Counted from the stretch's first letter, positions 1 through 5,033 are shown. The stretch is 5,068 nucleotides of DNA from Deltaproteobacteria bacterium (GCA_016183145.1 JACPFE010000776.1:1-5068), one strand, 5' to 3'. Notes: generated by a model from the letters alone, not told the origin. Numbers and translations are program-made.

Positions 1-51
1 AAACGCTACTTCATGCCCGGTCATGTCTGGCATATCACTCACCGCTGTTAA
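1..51 (+). pseudogene. Truncated N-terminal fragment of a REP-associated (Y1/IS200-like) transposase, open at the left edge
   Basis: The frame from base 1 reads KRYFMPGHVWHITHRC and then stops with TAA at 49-51. The string PGHVWHITHRC matches, from memory, the conserved first beta-strand of one branch of REP-associated tyrosine transposases (Y1_Tnp, TnpA_REP). In intact members a phrase like 'HITHRCHxxEFLLKF' continues into the catalytic domain with its HxH motif and tyrosine. Here the homology ends exactly after HRC, and the DNA passes within eight bases into a 9-bp repeat array, so almost the whole catalytic domain is missing. The true start probably lies left of the window, although ATG at 13-15 is possible. 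Only 16 residues are visible, so the family call rests on a short motif. No continuation was found in another frame nearby. Confidence 0.5.
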
Positions 52-58
52 AATGTTT

Positions 59-139
59 GTTCCAACCGTTCCAGCCGTTCAAGTAAGGGAACTCATTCCA
101 GTGGTTCCAGACGTTTCAAACGTTCCAAGCGGTTAAACT
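59..139. repeat. Array R1 of degenerate 9-bp repeats (GTTCCAnnc type)
   Basis: Nine consecutive 9-mers keep strict phase from 59 to 139. Examples are GTTCCAACC, GTTCCAGCC, GTTCCAGAC, GTTTCAAAC and GTTCCAAGC, with two diverged units at 86-103. The period is 9 rather than 10 or 11. The same unit recurs at 2932-2976, 2992-3045 and 4891-4944. Bases 140-268, up to the selO stop, hold no gene I can support. Confidence 0.75.
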
Positions 140-225
140 TCGGGTCGTCGTCGTTTCCAGTTTTTATTCTACTGCGCTGGCTTTTCGACAATGGTCCTAT
201 CTCGGATCCCTGCGTCATAGGAAAT

Positions 226-250
226 CCGAAAAACGCGCTAGAAATTTCGG
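226..250 (-). terminator. Weak inverted repeat after selO, possible terminator
   Basis: CCGAAA at 226-231 and TTTCGG at 245-250 form a 6-bp stem with a 13-nt loop, 18 bp beyond the selO stop codon. No U-tract follows on the minus strand, so it does not meet the usual Rho-independent pattern. It is listed only as the best structure at the selO 3' end. Confidence 0.2.
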
Positions 251-268
251 CGTCGTCTAACTTTTCAC

Positions 269-1810
269 TTACGTGCCGCAGAATGTTCGGTAGCAGCCTT
301 GCCCGTCCGGTGCCGGCTCGGCGAATGCGGCAAATTCCGGTTGATCGTCGAAAGGGTGCGCCAAGATATTCAGCAGAGTATCGAAGGGGGCGTAATCATC
401 GCGTTCCACCGCCGCGCTCAACGCTTCCTCGACTCGGTGGTTCCGTGGAATGAACGCGGGGTTGGCGCGCCGCATCGCCCGCGCCCGCTCCAAGGGTGCC
501 GTCGCTTCGCGCGCAAGCCGCGCGCGCCAGTACTGACTCCAGAGATCGTAAGCCGACGGATCGCTAAACAGCGCGCGAAGCGGTTCCTCATCGCCTAAAG
601 CGGCGTTGGCGAGATAGCGGAAGGCCAACGTGTGGTCGACTTTGTTGCCCGCCATCGCCGTGAGAAACTCCGTTGCGAGGTTGAGATCGGCTTCTTCCTT
701 GGTGAGTAGGCCGAGCTTGGCGCGCATGCCGTTCAGCCAGTGGCGCTCGTATAGTTGTGGAAAGTTATTGACCACGTCGCTGGCGCGCGCGACGGCGCGG
801 TTTCTATCGGCATCGAGCAAGGCTAAAAGCGCCTCTGCAAAGCGGGCAAGATTCCAATGCGCGATTTTTGGCTGATTGGCGTAGGCATAGCGGCCATGGG
901 TGTCGATGGAGCTGAACACCGTGGCCGGGTCGTAATGATCCATGAAAGCGCATGGGCCGTAGTCGATGGTCTCGCCGGAAATCGCCATATTGTCGGTGTT
1001 CATCACGCCGTGGATGAAGCCCACATGCATCCAACCGGCAACGAGCGCCGCCAGTTTGTCGCACGCACGCTCGAGCAATCCCAGGTAAGGGTTCGCCTGC
1101 TCCTTCAGCTCCGGGTAGTGGCGATCGATGACGTAATCGGCGAGCCGTTGCACCTTGGCCTGCTCGCCGCGAGCGGCGAAGAACTGGAAGGTGCCGACAC
1201 GGATGTGGCTCGCGGCAACGCGCGTCAAAACCGCGCCTGGCAGCGCAGTCTGGCGAAAGACCGGCTCGCCCGTTAGAACCGCGGCCAGCGCCCGGGTCGT
1301 CGGGATGCCGAGCGCGTGCATCGCTTCGCCGATCAGGTATTCACGCAACACGGGCCCGAGGGCGGCCCGGCCGTCGCCGGCGCGGGAAAAGGGCGTGGGG
1401 CCTGAGCCTTTGAGCTGAATGTCGCGGCGTTGTCCACTGCGGTCGGCCACCTCGCCCAGGAGCAGCACCCGGCCGTCGCCAAGTTGGGGCACGAAGCCGC
1501 CGAATTGGTGGCCGGCATACGCTTGCGCCAGCGGCGCCGCCCCCTCGGGTATCTCGTTGCCGGCAAAGATCCGCGCGCCTCTCTCGGAATCGAGAGCATC
1601 GGCATCGAGCCCCAATTCCTCGGCTAACTCGCGGTTGAACTTGACCAACCTCGGCCGCGCCACTTGGGCCGCCTTCCAGGATACGTAGAAGCCATCGAGC
1701 TCGCGCGCATAGGTATTGTCGAAAGCAAAGCACAGCGCGGTAGGGTTGTTCGGGGCCTGCGTCCGCTTGTCGCTTTCTTGGGCAGCGGGATTCGTGATCA
1801 CGACTTTCAT
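269..1810 (-). CDS. selO: Protein adenylyltransferase SelO (YdiU/UPF0061 family)
   Basis: SelO is a pseudokinase-fold enzyme that transfers AMP from ATP to Ser, Thr or Tyr of target proteins; the family is linked to redox and oxidative-stress responses (known for the family). The 513-aa protein is full length. Visible hallmarks in order are FDNTYAR (30-36), the glycine-rich AYAGHQFGGFVPQLGDGR stretch (97-114), QLKGSG with the nucleotide-site Lys134, GRAALGPVLREYL (147-159), TTRALA (171-176), HGVMNTDNM (268-275; Asp273 and Asn274), and IDYGPCAFMD (282-291; Asp283 as the metal-binding Asp). The end reads TFCGT. Cys511 is third from the end, the place where animal SelO carries selenocysteine, so this is the Cys form. 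ATG at 1808-1810 is the longest start, but its GAGAAG sequence lies only 1 nt upstream. A GTG three codons further in would have normal spacing, so the exact N-terminus is uncertain. The gene is monocistronic here. Confidence 0.96.
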   Translation of the reverse strand: MKVVITNPAAQESDKRTQAPNNPTALCFAFDNTYARELDGFYVSWKAAQVARPRLVKFNRELAEELGLDADALDSERGARIFAGNEIPEGAAPLAQAYAGHQFGGFVPQLGDGRVLLLGEVADRSGQRRDIQLKGSGPTPFSRAGDGRAALGPVLREYLIGEAMHALGIPTTRALAAVLTGEPVFRQTALPGAVLTRVAASHIRVGTFQFFAARGEQAKVQRLADYVIDRHYPELKEQANPYLGLLERACDKLAALVAGWMHVGFIHGVMNTDNMAISGETIDYGPCAFMDHYDPATVFSSIDTHGRYAYANQPKIAHWNLARFAEALLALLDADRNRAVARASDVVNNFPQLYERHWLNGMRAKLGLLTKEEADLNLATEFLTAMAGNKVDHTLAFRYLANAALGDEEPLRALFSDPSAYDLWSQYWRARLAREATAPLERARAMRRANPAFIPRNHRVEEALSAAVERDDYAPFDTLLNILAHPFDDQPEFAAFAEPAPDGQGCYRTFCGT

Positions 1811-1906
1811 TCTTCTCGATTTGGAACGAAATATCTAGCCCGAGGAATTTAGGGAGAAAGGCTACTTTTCTGAAGGGGCCAAGTGGGGCAAAGCTATAGT
1901 CCTTCG

Positions 1907-2070
1907 GGCGCGGGGTCGGCGCGGGGTCTGGCCTGAGTATTGACTTATTCACGTGTCCAACGACCCCTGGGTCGGACCAGCACAAAGTATCGATTCGACG
2001 ATATCTCGAAGACGAAACCCGGGGCGCGGGGTCAGGCCTTGCAATCACACACGGGGTCCGGGACTGGCCT
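1907..2070. repeat. GGGGTC...GGCCT repeat cluster with an 11-mer in three copies (RAYT/REP-flank-like)
   Basis: GGCGCGGGGTC occurs as a perfect tandem pair at 1907-1917 and 1918-1928, and again at 2023-2033. The second and third copies continue as GGGGTCTGGCCT and GGGGTCAGGCCT, then diverge into GAGTATTGAC and TGCAATCACAC. A looser unit with ACGGGGTCC...CTGGCCT follows at 2051-2070. Strings such as GGGGTCAGGCCTTGCA recall the DNA around IS200-like REP-associated transposase genes. That link is from memory and is strengthened only by the transposase fragment at 1-51. Confidence 0.6.
1961..2019 (+). repeat. Core repeat copy A
   Basis: This ~59-bp copy starts with CGACCC-CT-GGGTCGG, whose 6-bp arms (1961-1966 and 1969-1974) could form a tight hairpin. 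It continues GGACCAGC, then ATCGATTCGACG (1990-2001) and ATATCTCG. It aligns with copies at 2871-2930 and 4946-4990 over nearly its whole length. It lies between GGGGTC units and has no 9-bp array next to it. Confidence 0.75.
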
Positions 2071-2119
2071 GGCGATCTAAACCGAGCGACGTGATGGTCT
2101 GTAATCCCGTCAGGCGGAC

Positions 2120-2151
2120 TTCCACGTTTCCGGAATTCCGGAAACATGGAA
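2120..2151. repeat. Long palindrome with a perfect 20-bp centre
   Basis: Bases 2126-2145, GTTTCCGGAATTCCGGAAAC, are a perfect inverted repeat with no spacer. The symmetry extends to 2120-2151 with one mismatched pair (C2125/A2146), giving 15 of 16 pairs. In a minus-strand transcript the odd pair becomes G-U, so the RNA could pair along the full arm except for the loop bases. No T-run follows on either side, so it is not a standard terminator. It could be a cruciform or REP-type hairpin, a protein-binding site or a mobile-element remnant. Confidence 0.7.
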
Positions 2152-2236
2152 ATATGCAATCAGTCACACGCGTTCACGCGCAACAGCGCCGGACGTGATT
2201 TTTCACAAGGTTAGCAAATTAACCGCGCGAGGGCGA

Positions 2237-2264
2237 GCCAATGCGAATTCCATTTTCCATTGGC
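2237..2264 (-). terminator. 7-bp inverted repeat downstream of the toxin-antitoxin operon
   Basis: GCCAATG (2237-2243) and CATTGGC (2258-2264) form a 7-bp stem with a 14-nt loop, 11 bp past the antitoxin stop. It is in the right place for a transcript end. No U-tract follows on the minus strand, so its role as an intrinsic terminator is doubtful. Confidence 0.25.
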
Positions 2265-2274
2265 GCTGAGGCGT

Positions 2275-2526
2275 TTATTTCTTTCGCTTCTTCAAACGGG
2301 TCCGTAGTTCCCTCATGGATAGCGTAGACTCTTTTCGCCTTTCCTCGATCAGTTTCCAAAACCTTGATGAGGTTTGAAGCACCACATCGCCCCAATCCTT
2401 GCCTTCAACTCCGACCAGGACTGCCGCCGGCTTGCCGCGACGGGTGATGACAACCTGATCCCGTTGGGACATATCGACGCACTCTTTGATTTTTTTTTGC
2501 AGGCCACGCGCATTAACGGTTTTCAT
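2275..2526 (-). CDS. Type II antitoxin, Phd/YefM family (likely)
   Basis: This 83-aa protein has the Phd/YefM N-terminal pattern: a short opening strand MKTVNARGLQ, a helix, and QRDQVVITRRGKPAAVLVGVEG (21-42), where 'VVITRRGKPAAVLV' is the family signature. In this family the N-terminal half dimerises and binds the operon's own promoter, while the C-terminal half wraps the toxin. The tail is strikingly basic, ending KKRKK. The ATG overlaps the toxin TGA as ATGA, and GAGG at 2534-2537, about 7 nt upstream inside the toxin gene, is a good Shine-Dalgarno site. Translation is therefore probably both coupled and independently initiated. Codons 10-13 contain a run of nine A residues (coding strand). 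Autoregulation with the toxin is expected from the family, not shown here. Confidence 0.85.
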   Translation of the reverse strand: MKTVNARGLQKKIKECVDMSQRDQVVITRRGKPAAVLVGVEGKDWGDVVLQTSSRFWKLIEERRKESTLSMRELRTRLKKRKK

Positions 2527-2822
2527 AAAATATCCTCAGTCTTGCTTCCTCGTGGTTTTTTTCGGACGGCTCGAACATAGACCACCGATTCCGTAGAGGA
2601 AACGTCGTAAAATATCCGGTACTCACCCACGCGTAGTTCCCAGATCGGCGCCACCGTTTGCCAGGGTGGACTCAGATTCTCCAGGAGCTTGCGATTTCGT
2701 GTCGCGGTTTCGGGTTCATAAGTCAGCTGTTCTTCTATCGAATCGAGAATCCGATTTCTGTAATAAACTTGAATCTTTCTAAGATCTTCCTCAACACTCT
2801 CGGCAAATCGAATCTCGAACAC
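2523..2822 (-). CDS. Type II toxin, RelE/ParE superfamily (likely mRNA interferase or related)
   Basis: This 99-aa protein has typical toxin size and layout. It opens with strand MFEIRFAESVEEDL, has two helices to about residue 50, then the sheet WELRVGEYRIFYDV (61-74) and VVYVRAVRKK (80-89). 'WELRVGxYRxFYDV' is the recognisable RelE/ParE core. RelE members cleave mRNA on the ribosome and ParE members poison gyrase; the sequence alone does not decide between them. The start is GTG at 2820-2822, supported by AAAGG about 7 nt upstream (2829-2833). The toxin is promoter-proximal, with the antitoxin second and a 4-bp overlap. This is the reverse of classical relBE or phd-doc order but is known for higBA and many RelE/Phd pairs. 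The gene appears intact. Confidence 0.85.
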   Translation of the reverse strand: MFEIRFAESVEEDLRKIQVYYRNRILDSIEEQLTYEPETATRNRKLLENLSPPWQTVAPIWELRVGEYRIFYDVSSTESVVYVRAVRKKPRGSKTEDIL

Positions 2823-2833
2823 CTATATACCTT

Positions 2834-2843
2834 TGCATATGCA
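2834..2843. promoter_or_regulatory. TGCATATGCA palindrome upstream of the toxin gene, possible operator
   Basis: A perfect 10-bp palindrome centred about 17 bp upstream of the toxin GTG start. Phd/YefM and RelE/ParE operons are commonly autoregulated by the antitoxin or the complex binding short palindromes at this position. Position and symmetry are the only support. Confidence 0.3.
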
Positions 2844-2870
2844 GACGACCGCCGTCAAATAGAGGGACCT

Positions 2871-2930
2871 CGACCCGTGGGGGCGGACCAGCATAGGGTA
2901 TTGATTCGACGGTATCTCAGAAACGAAGCC
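2871..2930 (+). repeat. Core repeat copy B
   Basis: This copy matches A and C. It starts CGACCC, has GGACCAGC at 2885-2892 and TATTGATTCGACGG at 2899-2912, then TATCTCAG and ACGAAGCC. The 5' hairpin arm has decayed (GGGGCG in place of GGGTCG, plus one extra base). It is joined directly at its 3' end to the 9-bp array starting at 2932. Confidence 0.75.
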
Positions 2931-2931
2931 A

Positions 2932-2976
2932 GTTCCAAACGTTCCAATCGTTCCAGCGGTTCCACCGCTTCGCTAT
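2932..2976. repeat. Array R2 of 9-bp repeats
   Basis: In-phase 9-mers GTTCCAAAC, GTTCCAATC, GTTCCAGCG and GTTCCACCG are followed by CTTCGCTAT. The array abuts the end of core repeat B. Confidence 0.75.
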
Positions 2977-2991
2977 CCGAGGATTGAGTGT

Positions 2992-3045
2992 GTTCAAAAC
3001 GCTCAACCGCTACGCTCCGTTCAAATCGTTCAAAACGTCAAAACA
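2992..3045. repeat. Array R3 of 9-bp repeats
   Basis: In-phase units GTTCAAAAC, GCTCAACCG, CTACGCTCC, GTTCAAATC, GTTCAAAAC and GTCAAAACA. Bases 3013-3038 are identical over 26 nt to 4912-4937 in array R4. The phase differs from R2, separated by about 15 bp of non-repeat sequence. Confidence 0.75.
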
Positions 3046-3079
3046 TTAAGAGGTCCCCGTGAGGTCAGCCCATGGATAA

Positions 3080-3193
3080 CTAAACAAATCGCTTCAGCCG
3101 CTCGACTTCGCGCGCAAGCCCAGCCTGTTTCTCCAACCTCCGTCCGAATCGACTCAATAACGAGCTAACCGTCGGGTCGTGCGAGGATACCAT
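3080..3193 (-). CDS. Candidate 37-aa small ORF or gene remnant, function unknown
   Basis: ATG at 3191-3193 opens a 37-codon frame that ends with TAG at 3080-3082. The second half reads LEKQAGLAREVERLKRFV, an amphipathic, charged helix of the kind seen at the ends of real proteins. The in-frame codons upstream of the ATG (YFEKS) also look protein-like back to a stop at about 3215-3217. There is no strong ribosome-binding site. It could be a small protein, the C-terminal remnant of a lost gene, or chance. I do not recognise the family. Confidence 0.25.
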   Translation of the reverse strand: MVSSHDPTVSSLLSRFGRRLEKQAGLAREVERLKRFV

Positions 3194-3248
3194 CGATTTC
3201 TCGAAATAGTGATGCTAAGAATTGACGGATAAGCAAGGGGGAAAAACT

Positions 3249-3668
3249 ATGGCTACTAAATTTACGGGAGGCTGTCTTTGCGGTCGGGTGCGCTACGAAT
3301 GTTCCGCCGATCCGCTTTTTATGGGTAATTGCCACTGCCGCGATTGCCAAAAGGCGAGCGGTGGTGCGTATGAACCTGACATCGGACTGCCGGCCGCGGC
3401 GTTAAAGATCACGGGTGCGGTTAAGTATTACGACAGTAAAGCAGACAGTGGTAATACGTTGAGCCGCGGTTTTTGCCCGGAGTGCGGTGCGAGTTTGTTC
3501 GGAAAGTCCAGCGCTATGCCGGACCTCGCGATGATTACGGCGGGGAGCCTCGATGACCCGAGCCTGTATAAGCCGACCTTGGACATCTTCACAGCCAGCG
3601 CCCAGCCTTGGGATCACATGAATCCGGCGCTGGCCAAATTTCCAAAAATGCCGCCGATGGGGGGATAG
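3249..3668 (+). CDS. GFA-family (Gfa/CENP-V) zinc-binding protein
   Basis: This 139-aa protein matches the glutathione-dependent formaldehyde-activating enzyme fold (PF04828). Landmarks are GGCLCGRVRY (Cys9, Cys11), NCHCRDCQKASG (Cys28, Cys30, Cys33) and FCPECGASLF (Cys76, Cys79). In the Gfa family the first and last pairs hold a structural zinc and the CxCxxC triad holds the second zinc; all seven Cys are present. The C-terminal half carries the usual GSLDDPS...PTLDIFTASAQPW phrase. Family members bind glutathione or unknown thiol adducts. The formaldehyde role applies to only a few, so the substrate here is unknown. A longer frame opens at 3222, but AAGGGGG at 3235-3241, 7 nt before ATG 3249, fixes the start. 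It lies 102 bp upstream of the OCD-family gene on the same strand and may share a transcript with it. Confidence 0.9.
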   Translation: MATKFTGGCLCGRVRYECSADPLFMGNCHCRDCQKASGGAYEPDIGLPAAALKITGAVKYYDSKADSGNTLSRGFCPECGASLFGKSSAMPDLAMITAGSLDDPSLYKPTLDIFTASAQPWDHMNPALAKFPKMPPMGG

Positions 3669-3770
3669 GCCGAGCGATGCCGCCGACGGCGATTTCATGT
3701 TCGAGCCGCTGCAGACCGGCGATTCCTAGACCGACAGATTTCCTGACGCGGCCGGAGAGGTAAGTACGTT

Positions 3771-4877
3771 ATGACGCTCATCATCAATAACCAAGAAGTC
3801 CAACAGGTCCTCACAATGGAGGACACCATTGCGGCGCTGGAGCAATCTTACTTGCAGCTCGCAGCCCAGGAGGCGGTCTGCCGCCCGCGCATCGATATTC
3901 GTATTCCCACCAGCGACCCGGCCCGGAACTACCAGTGGGGCACCATGGAGGGAGGATCGACCGCCGGCTATTTCGCGATTCGCATGAAGTCCGACATCAT
4001 CTATGAAAAGGAATACAAAGGCGTCCTCACGCAGGAAAAGTACTGCGTGCGGCCCGGCCTTTACTGCGGCCTGATCCTGCTGACCTCGATCGAGAACGGC
4101 GAGTTGCTTGCCTTTATCAATGACGGCTACTTGCAGCACATGCGGGTTGGCGCCGACGGCGGCATCGGCGTGAAGCACCTCGCGAACAAAGACGCGGAGG
4201 TGGTCGGTATGCTGGGTGCCGGCGGCATGGCGCGCACGCACATGGAGGCTTTCACGCGCGTGCGCAAGATTGAAAAACTGCAGGTGTTCAGCCCGACGCG
4301 CGAAAACCGCGAGCGCTTTGGGCGCGAGATGGCGGCGAAATACAACATCGAGGTGAAGGTGTGCAACCGCCCCGAAGAGGTCTACAAGGGCGCCCACCTC
4401 TTGGCGGCTCTCACCGATTCCGCGGTCGAGGTGACCGACGGCGCTCTGCTCGAAAAAGGCACTCATATCATCGTCGTCGTCGGCACCGGCAAGCCCGACG
4501 CCGAGAGTCTGAAACGGGTCGATGTCTATCTGCGGTTCGGTGACACGCCGGCGCCCAATGGCCATCCCGAGCTCGCCACCGACGCCGAGCATCTCGGCTA
4601 CGAGGCGCGCCCGCAGCAACATAAGTATGGCGATGGCCGCCGTGACCGGCGCAAGCACGGCAACAGGCTGCCGGATCGGCGCGTCACGCTGGCTGACCTC
4701 GTCGCCGGCAAGGTGAAGGGGCGCATCTCGCCGGACCAGATCACCTATTCGGAACGCGGCAATCTGCAGGGCGCCCAGTTCCACGCGGTGGCGGGCAAGG
4801 TCTACGAGCTCGCCAAGCGAGCCGGCCTCGGGCGTGAGATTCCGACCGAATGGTTTCTGCAGGACATTCGCGACTAA
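3771..4877 (+). CDS. Ornithine cyclodeaminase/mu-crystallin family NAD(P)-dependent protein
   Basis: This 368-aa protein belongs to the OCD_Mu_crystall family (PF02423). The N-terminal part carries YFAIRMKSDI (67-76; Lys73 at the family's substrate-site Lys) and LQHMRVGADG (121-130; equivalent of the 'RTaA' loop). The Rossmann domain shows VGMLGAGGMARTHMEAF (145-161), then a dinucleotide-site strand LQVFSPTREN. The end, ISPDQITYSERGNLQGAQFHAVAG and VYELAKRAGLG, follows the family C-terminus. It departs from true ornithine cyclodeaminase. The 'GGDxPGKTEL' segment with the catalytic Asp is replaced by VGTGKPDAESL, and residues 258-302 form a basic, family-atypical stretch (PQQHKYGDGRRDRRKHGNRL). 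It is better described as an OCD-family reductase or lyase of unknown substrate. The start is ATG 3771 with GGAGAGG at 3754-3760. The gene is intact. Confidence 0.9.
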   Translation: MTLIINNQEVQQVLTMEDTIAALEQSYLQLAAQEAVCRPRIDIRIPTSDPARNYQWGTMEGGSTAGYFAIRMKSDIIYEKEYKGVLTQEKYCVRPGLYCGLILLTSIENGELLAFINDGYLQHMRVGADGGIGVKHLANKDAEVVGMLGAGGMARTHMEAFTRVRKIEKLQVFSPTRENRERFGREMAAKYNIEVKVCNRPEEVYKGAHLLAALTDSAVEVTDGALLEKGTHIIVVVGTGKPDAESLKRVDVYLRFGDTPAPNGHPELATDAEHLGYEARPQQHKYGDGRRDRRKHGNRLPDRRVTLADLVAGKVKGRISPDQITYSERGNLQGAQFHAVAGKVYELAKRAGLGREIPTEWFLQDIRD

Positions 4878-4890
4878 AATACTGCGGCTC

Positions 4891-4944
4891 GTTTAAGACG
4901 TTCCACCGATGCGCTCCGTTCAAATCGTTCAAAACGTATTTAGC
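4891..4944. repeat. Array R4 of 9-bp repeats
   Basis: In-phase units GTTTAAGAC, GTTCCACCG, ATGCGCTCC, GTTCAAATC, GTTCAAAAC and GTATTTAGC start 14 bp after the OCD stop. A 26-nt segment (4912-4937) is identical to one in R3. The array runs straight into core repeat C. Confidence 0.75.
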
Positions 4945-4945
4945 T

Positions 4946-4990
4946 CGACCCCCGGGTCGGACCAGCGCAAGGTCTTGATTCGACGATACG
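4946..4990 (+). repeat. Core repeat copy C
   Basis: It starts CGACCC-CC-GGGTCGG with intact 6-bp hairpin arms (4946-4951 and 4954-4959), then GGACCAGCGCAAGGT and CTTGATTCGACGATA. Similarity to A and B ends near 4990, where the sequence turns into ACGAGATCGC in place of TCTCG. Here the 9-bp array lies on the 5' side of the core, opposite to copy B. Confidence 0.75.
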
Positions 4991-5003
4991 AGATCGCATA
5001 AAT

Positions 5004-5033
5004 AGAGCGACATGAGGCTTAGCGCTCTTTTTT
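5004..5033 (+). terminator. Candidate Rho-independent terminator after the OCD-family gene
   Basis: AGAGCG (5004-5009) pairs with CGCTCT (5023-5028) across a 13-nt loop, followed by a run of T through 5033 (six T from 5028). The stem is short and the loop large, so strength is uncertain. It is the only structure in the window with a proper T-tract in the right orientation, and would end the 3249-4877 transcript. Confidence 0.45.

Larger units (their letters stand above)
1811..2274. other. 464-bp repeat-rich intergenic region between selO and the toxin-antitoxin operon
   Basis: No convincing gene is present. The ORFs crossing it on both strands are built from repeat DNA and have no family features. 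The region holds the selO leader, an 11-mer in three copies, core repeat A, GGGGTC...GGCCT units, a 20-bp palindrome and a 7-bp inverted repeat near the antitoxin stop. I could not pick out a good sigma-70 promoter for selO. TAGATAT at about 1831-1837 (minus strand) is a loose -10 candidate without a clear -35. Confidence 0.6.
2823..3248. other. 426-bp intergenic region between the toxin-antitoxin operon and the GFA gene
   Basis: The region contains the toxin-antitoxin leader, core repeat B, two 9-bp arrays and one candidate 37-codon ORF on the minus strand. It must carry two divergent promoters. TTGACG at 2853-2858 (minus strand) is a -35-like hexamer, but no good -10 lies 16-18 bp downstream. 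I found no clear promoter for the GFA gene. Confidence 0.6.

Noticed and set aside
59..139. CRISPR array
   Set aside because: The 9-bp units are contiguous and degenerate, with no spacers, no 25-40-bp repeats and no cas genes.
857..1276. 139-codon plus-strand ORF inside selO
   Set aside because: It is antisense to conserved SelO motifs and has no ribosome-binding site or family match.
1341..2159. 272-codon minus-strand ORF reaching from the repeat region into selO
   Set aside because: Its first part is translated repeat DNA (RPDPAP phrases from GGGGTC units) and the rest overlaps selO in another frame.
1953..2198. 81-codon plus-strand ORF over core repeat A and the palindrome
   Set aside because: It is made entirely of repeat and palindrome sequence, with no family features.
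2174..2203. Stem TCAC/GTGA with inner GCGC/GCGC followed by five T, as a plus-strand terminator
   Set aside because: The pairing is short and interrupted, and no plus-strand gene ends upstream of it.
2658..2987. 109-codon plus-strand ORF over the toxin start and array R2
   Set aside because: It is antisense to the toxin and ends in translated 9-bp repeats (SNRSSGS).
3171..3207. Fourth, diverged copy of the core repeat (GGGTCG...CATCGAT...CTCGAA)
   Set aside because: Only scattered short matches align, and spacing differs from the three clear copies.
3684..3729. Short frame DGDFMFEPLQTGDS ending at TAG between the GFA and OCD genes
   Set aside because: It looks protein-like but has no start or ribosome site and is too short to separate from chance.
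4522..4716. Compensating frameshift in the OCD-family gene around residues 258-302
   Set aside because: The stretch is unusual, but the frame is open throughout and both flanks match the family in the same frame, so no frameshift is needed.
3726..4784. 352-codon minus-strand ORF opposite the OCD-family gene
   Set aside because: It is antisense to a clear family member in GC-rich DNA and has no recognisable domain; its composition (many A, V, H, D, R) is typical of a shadow frame.
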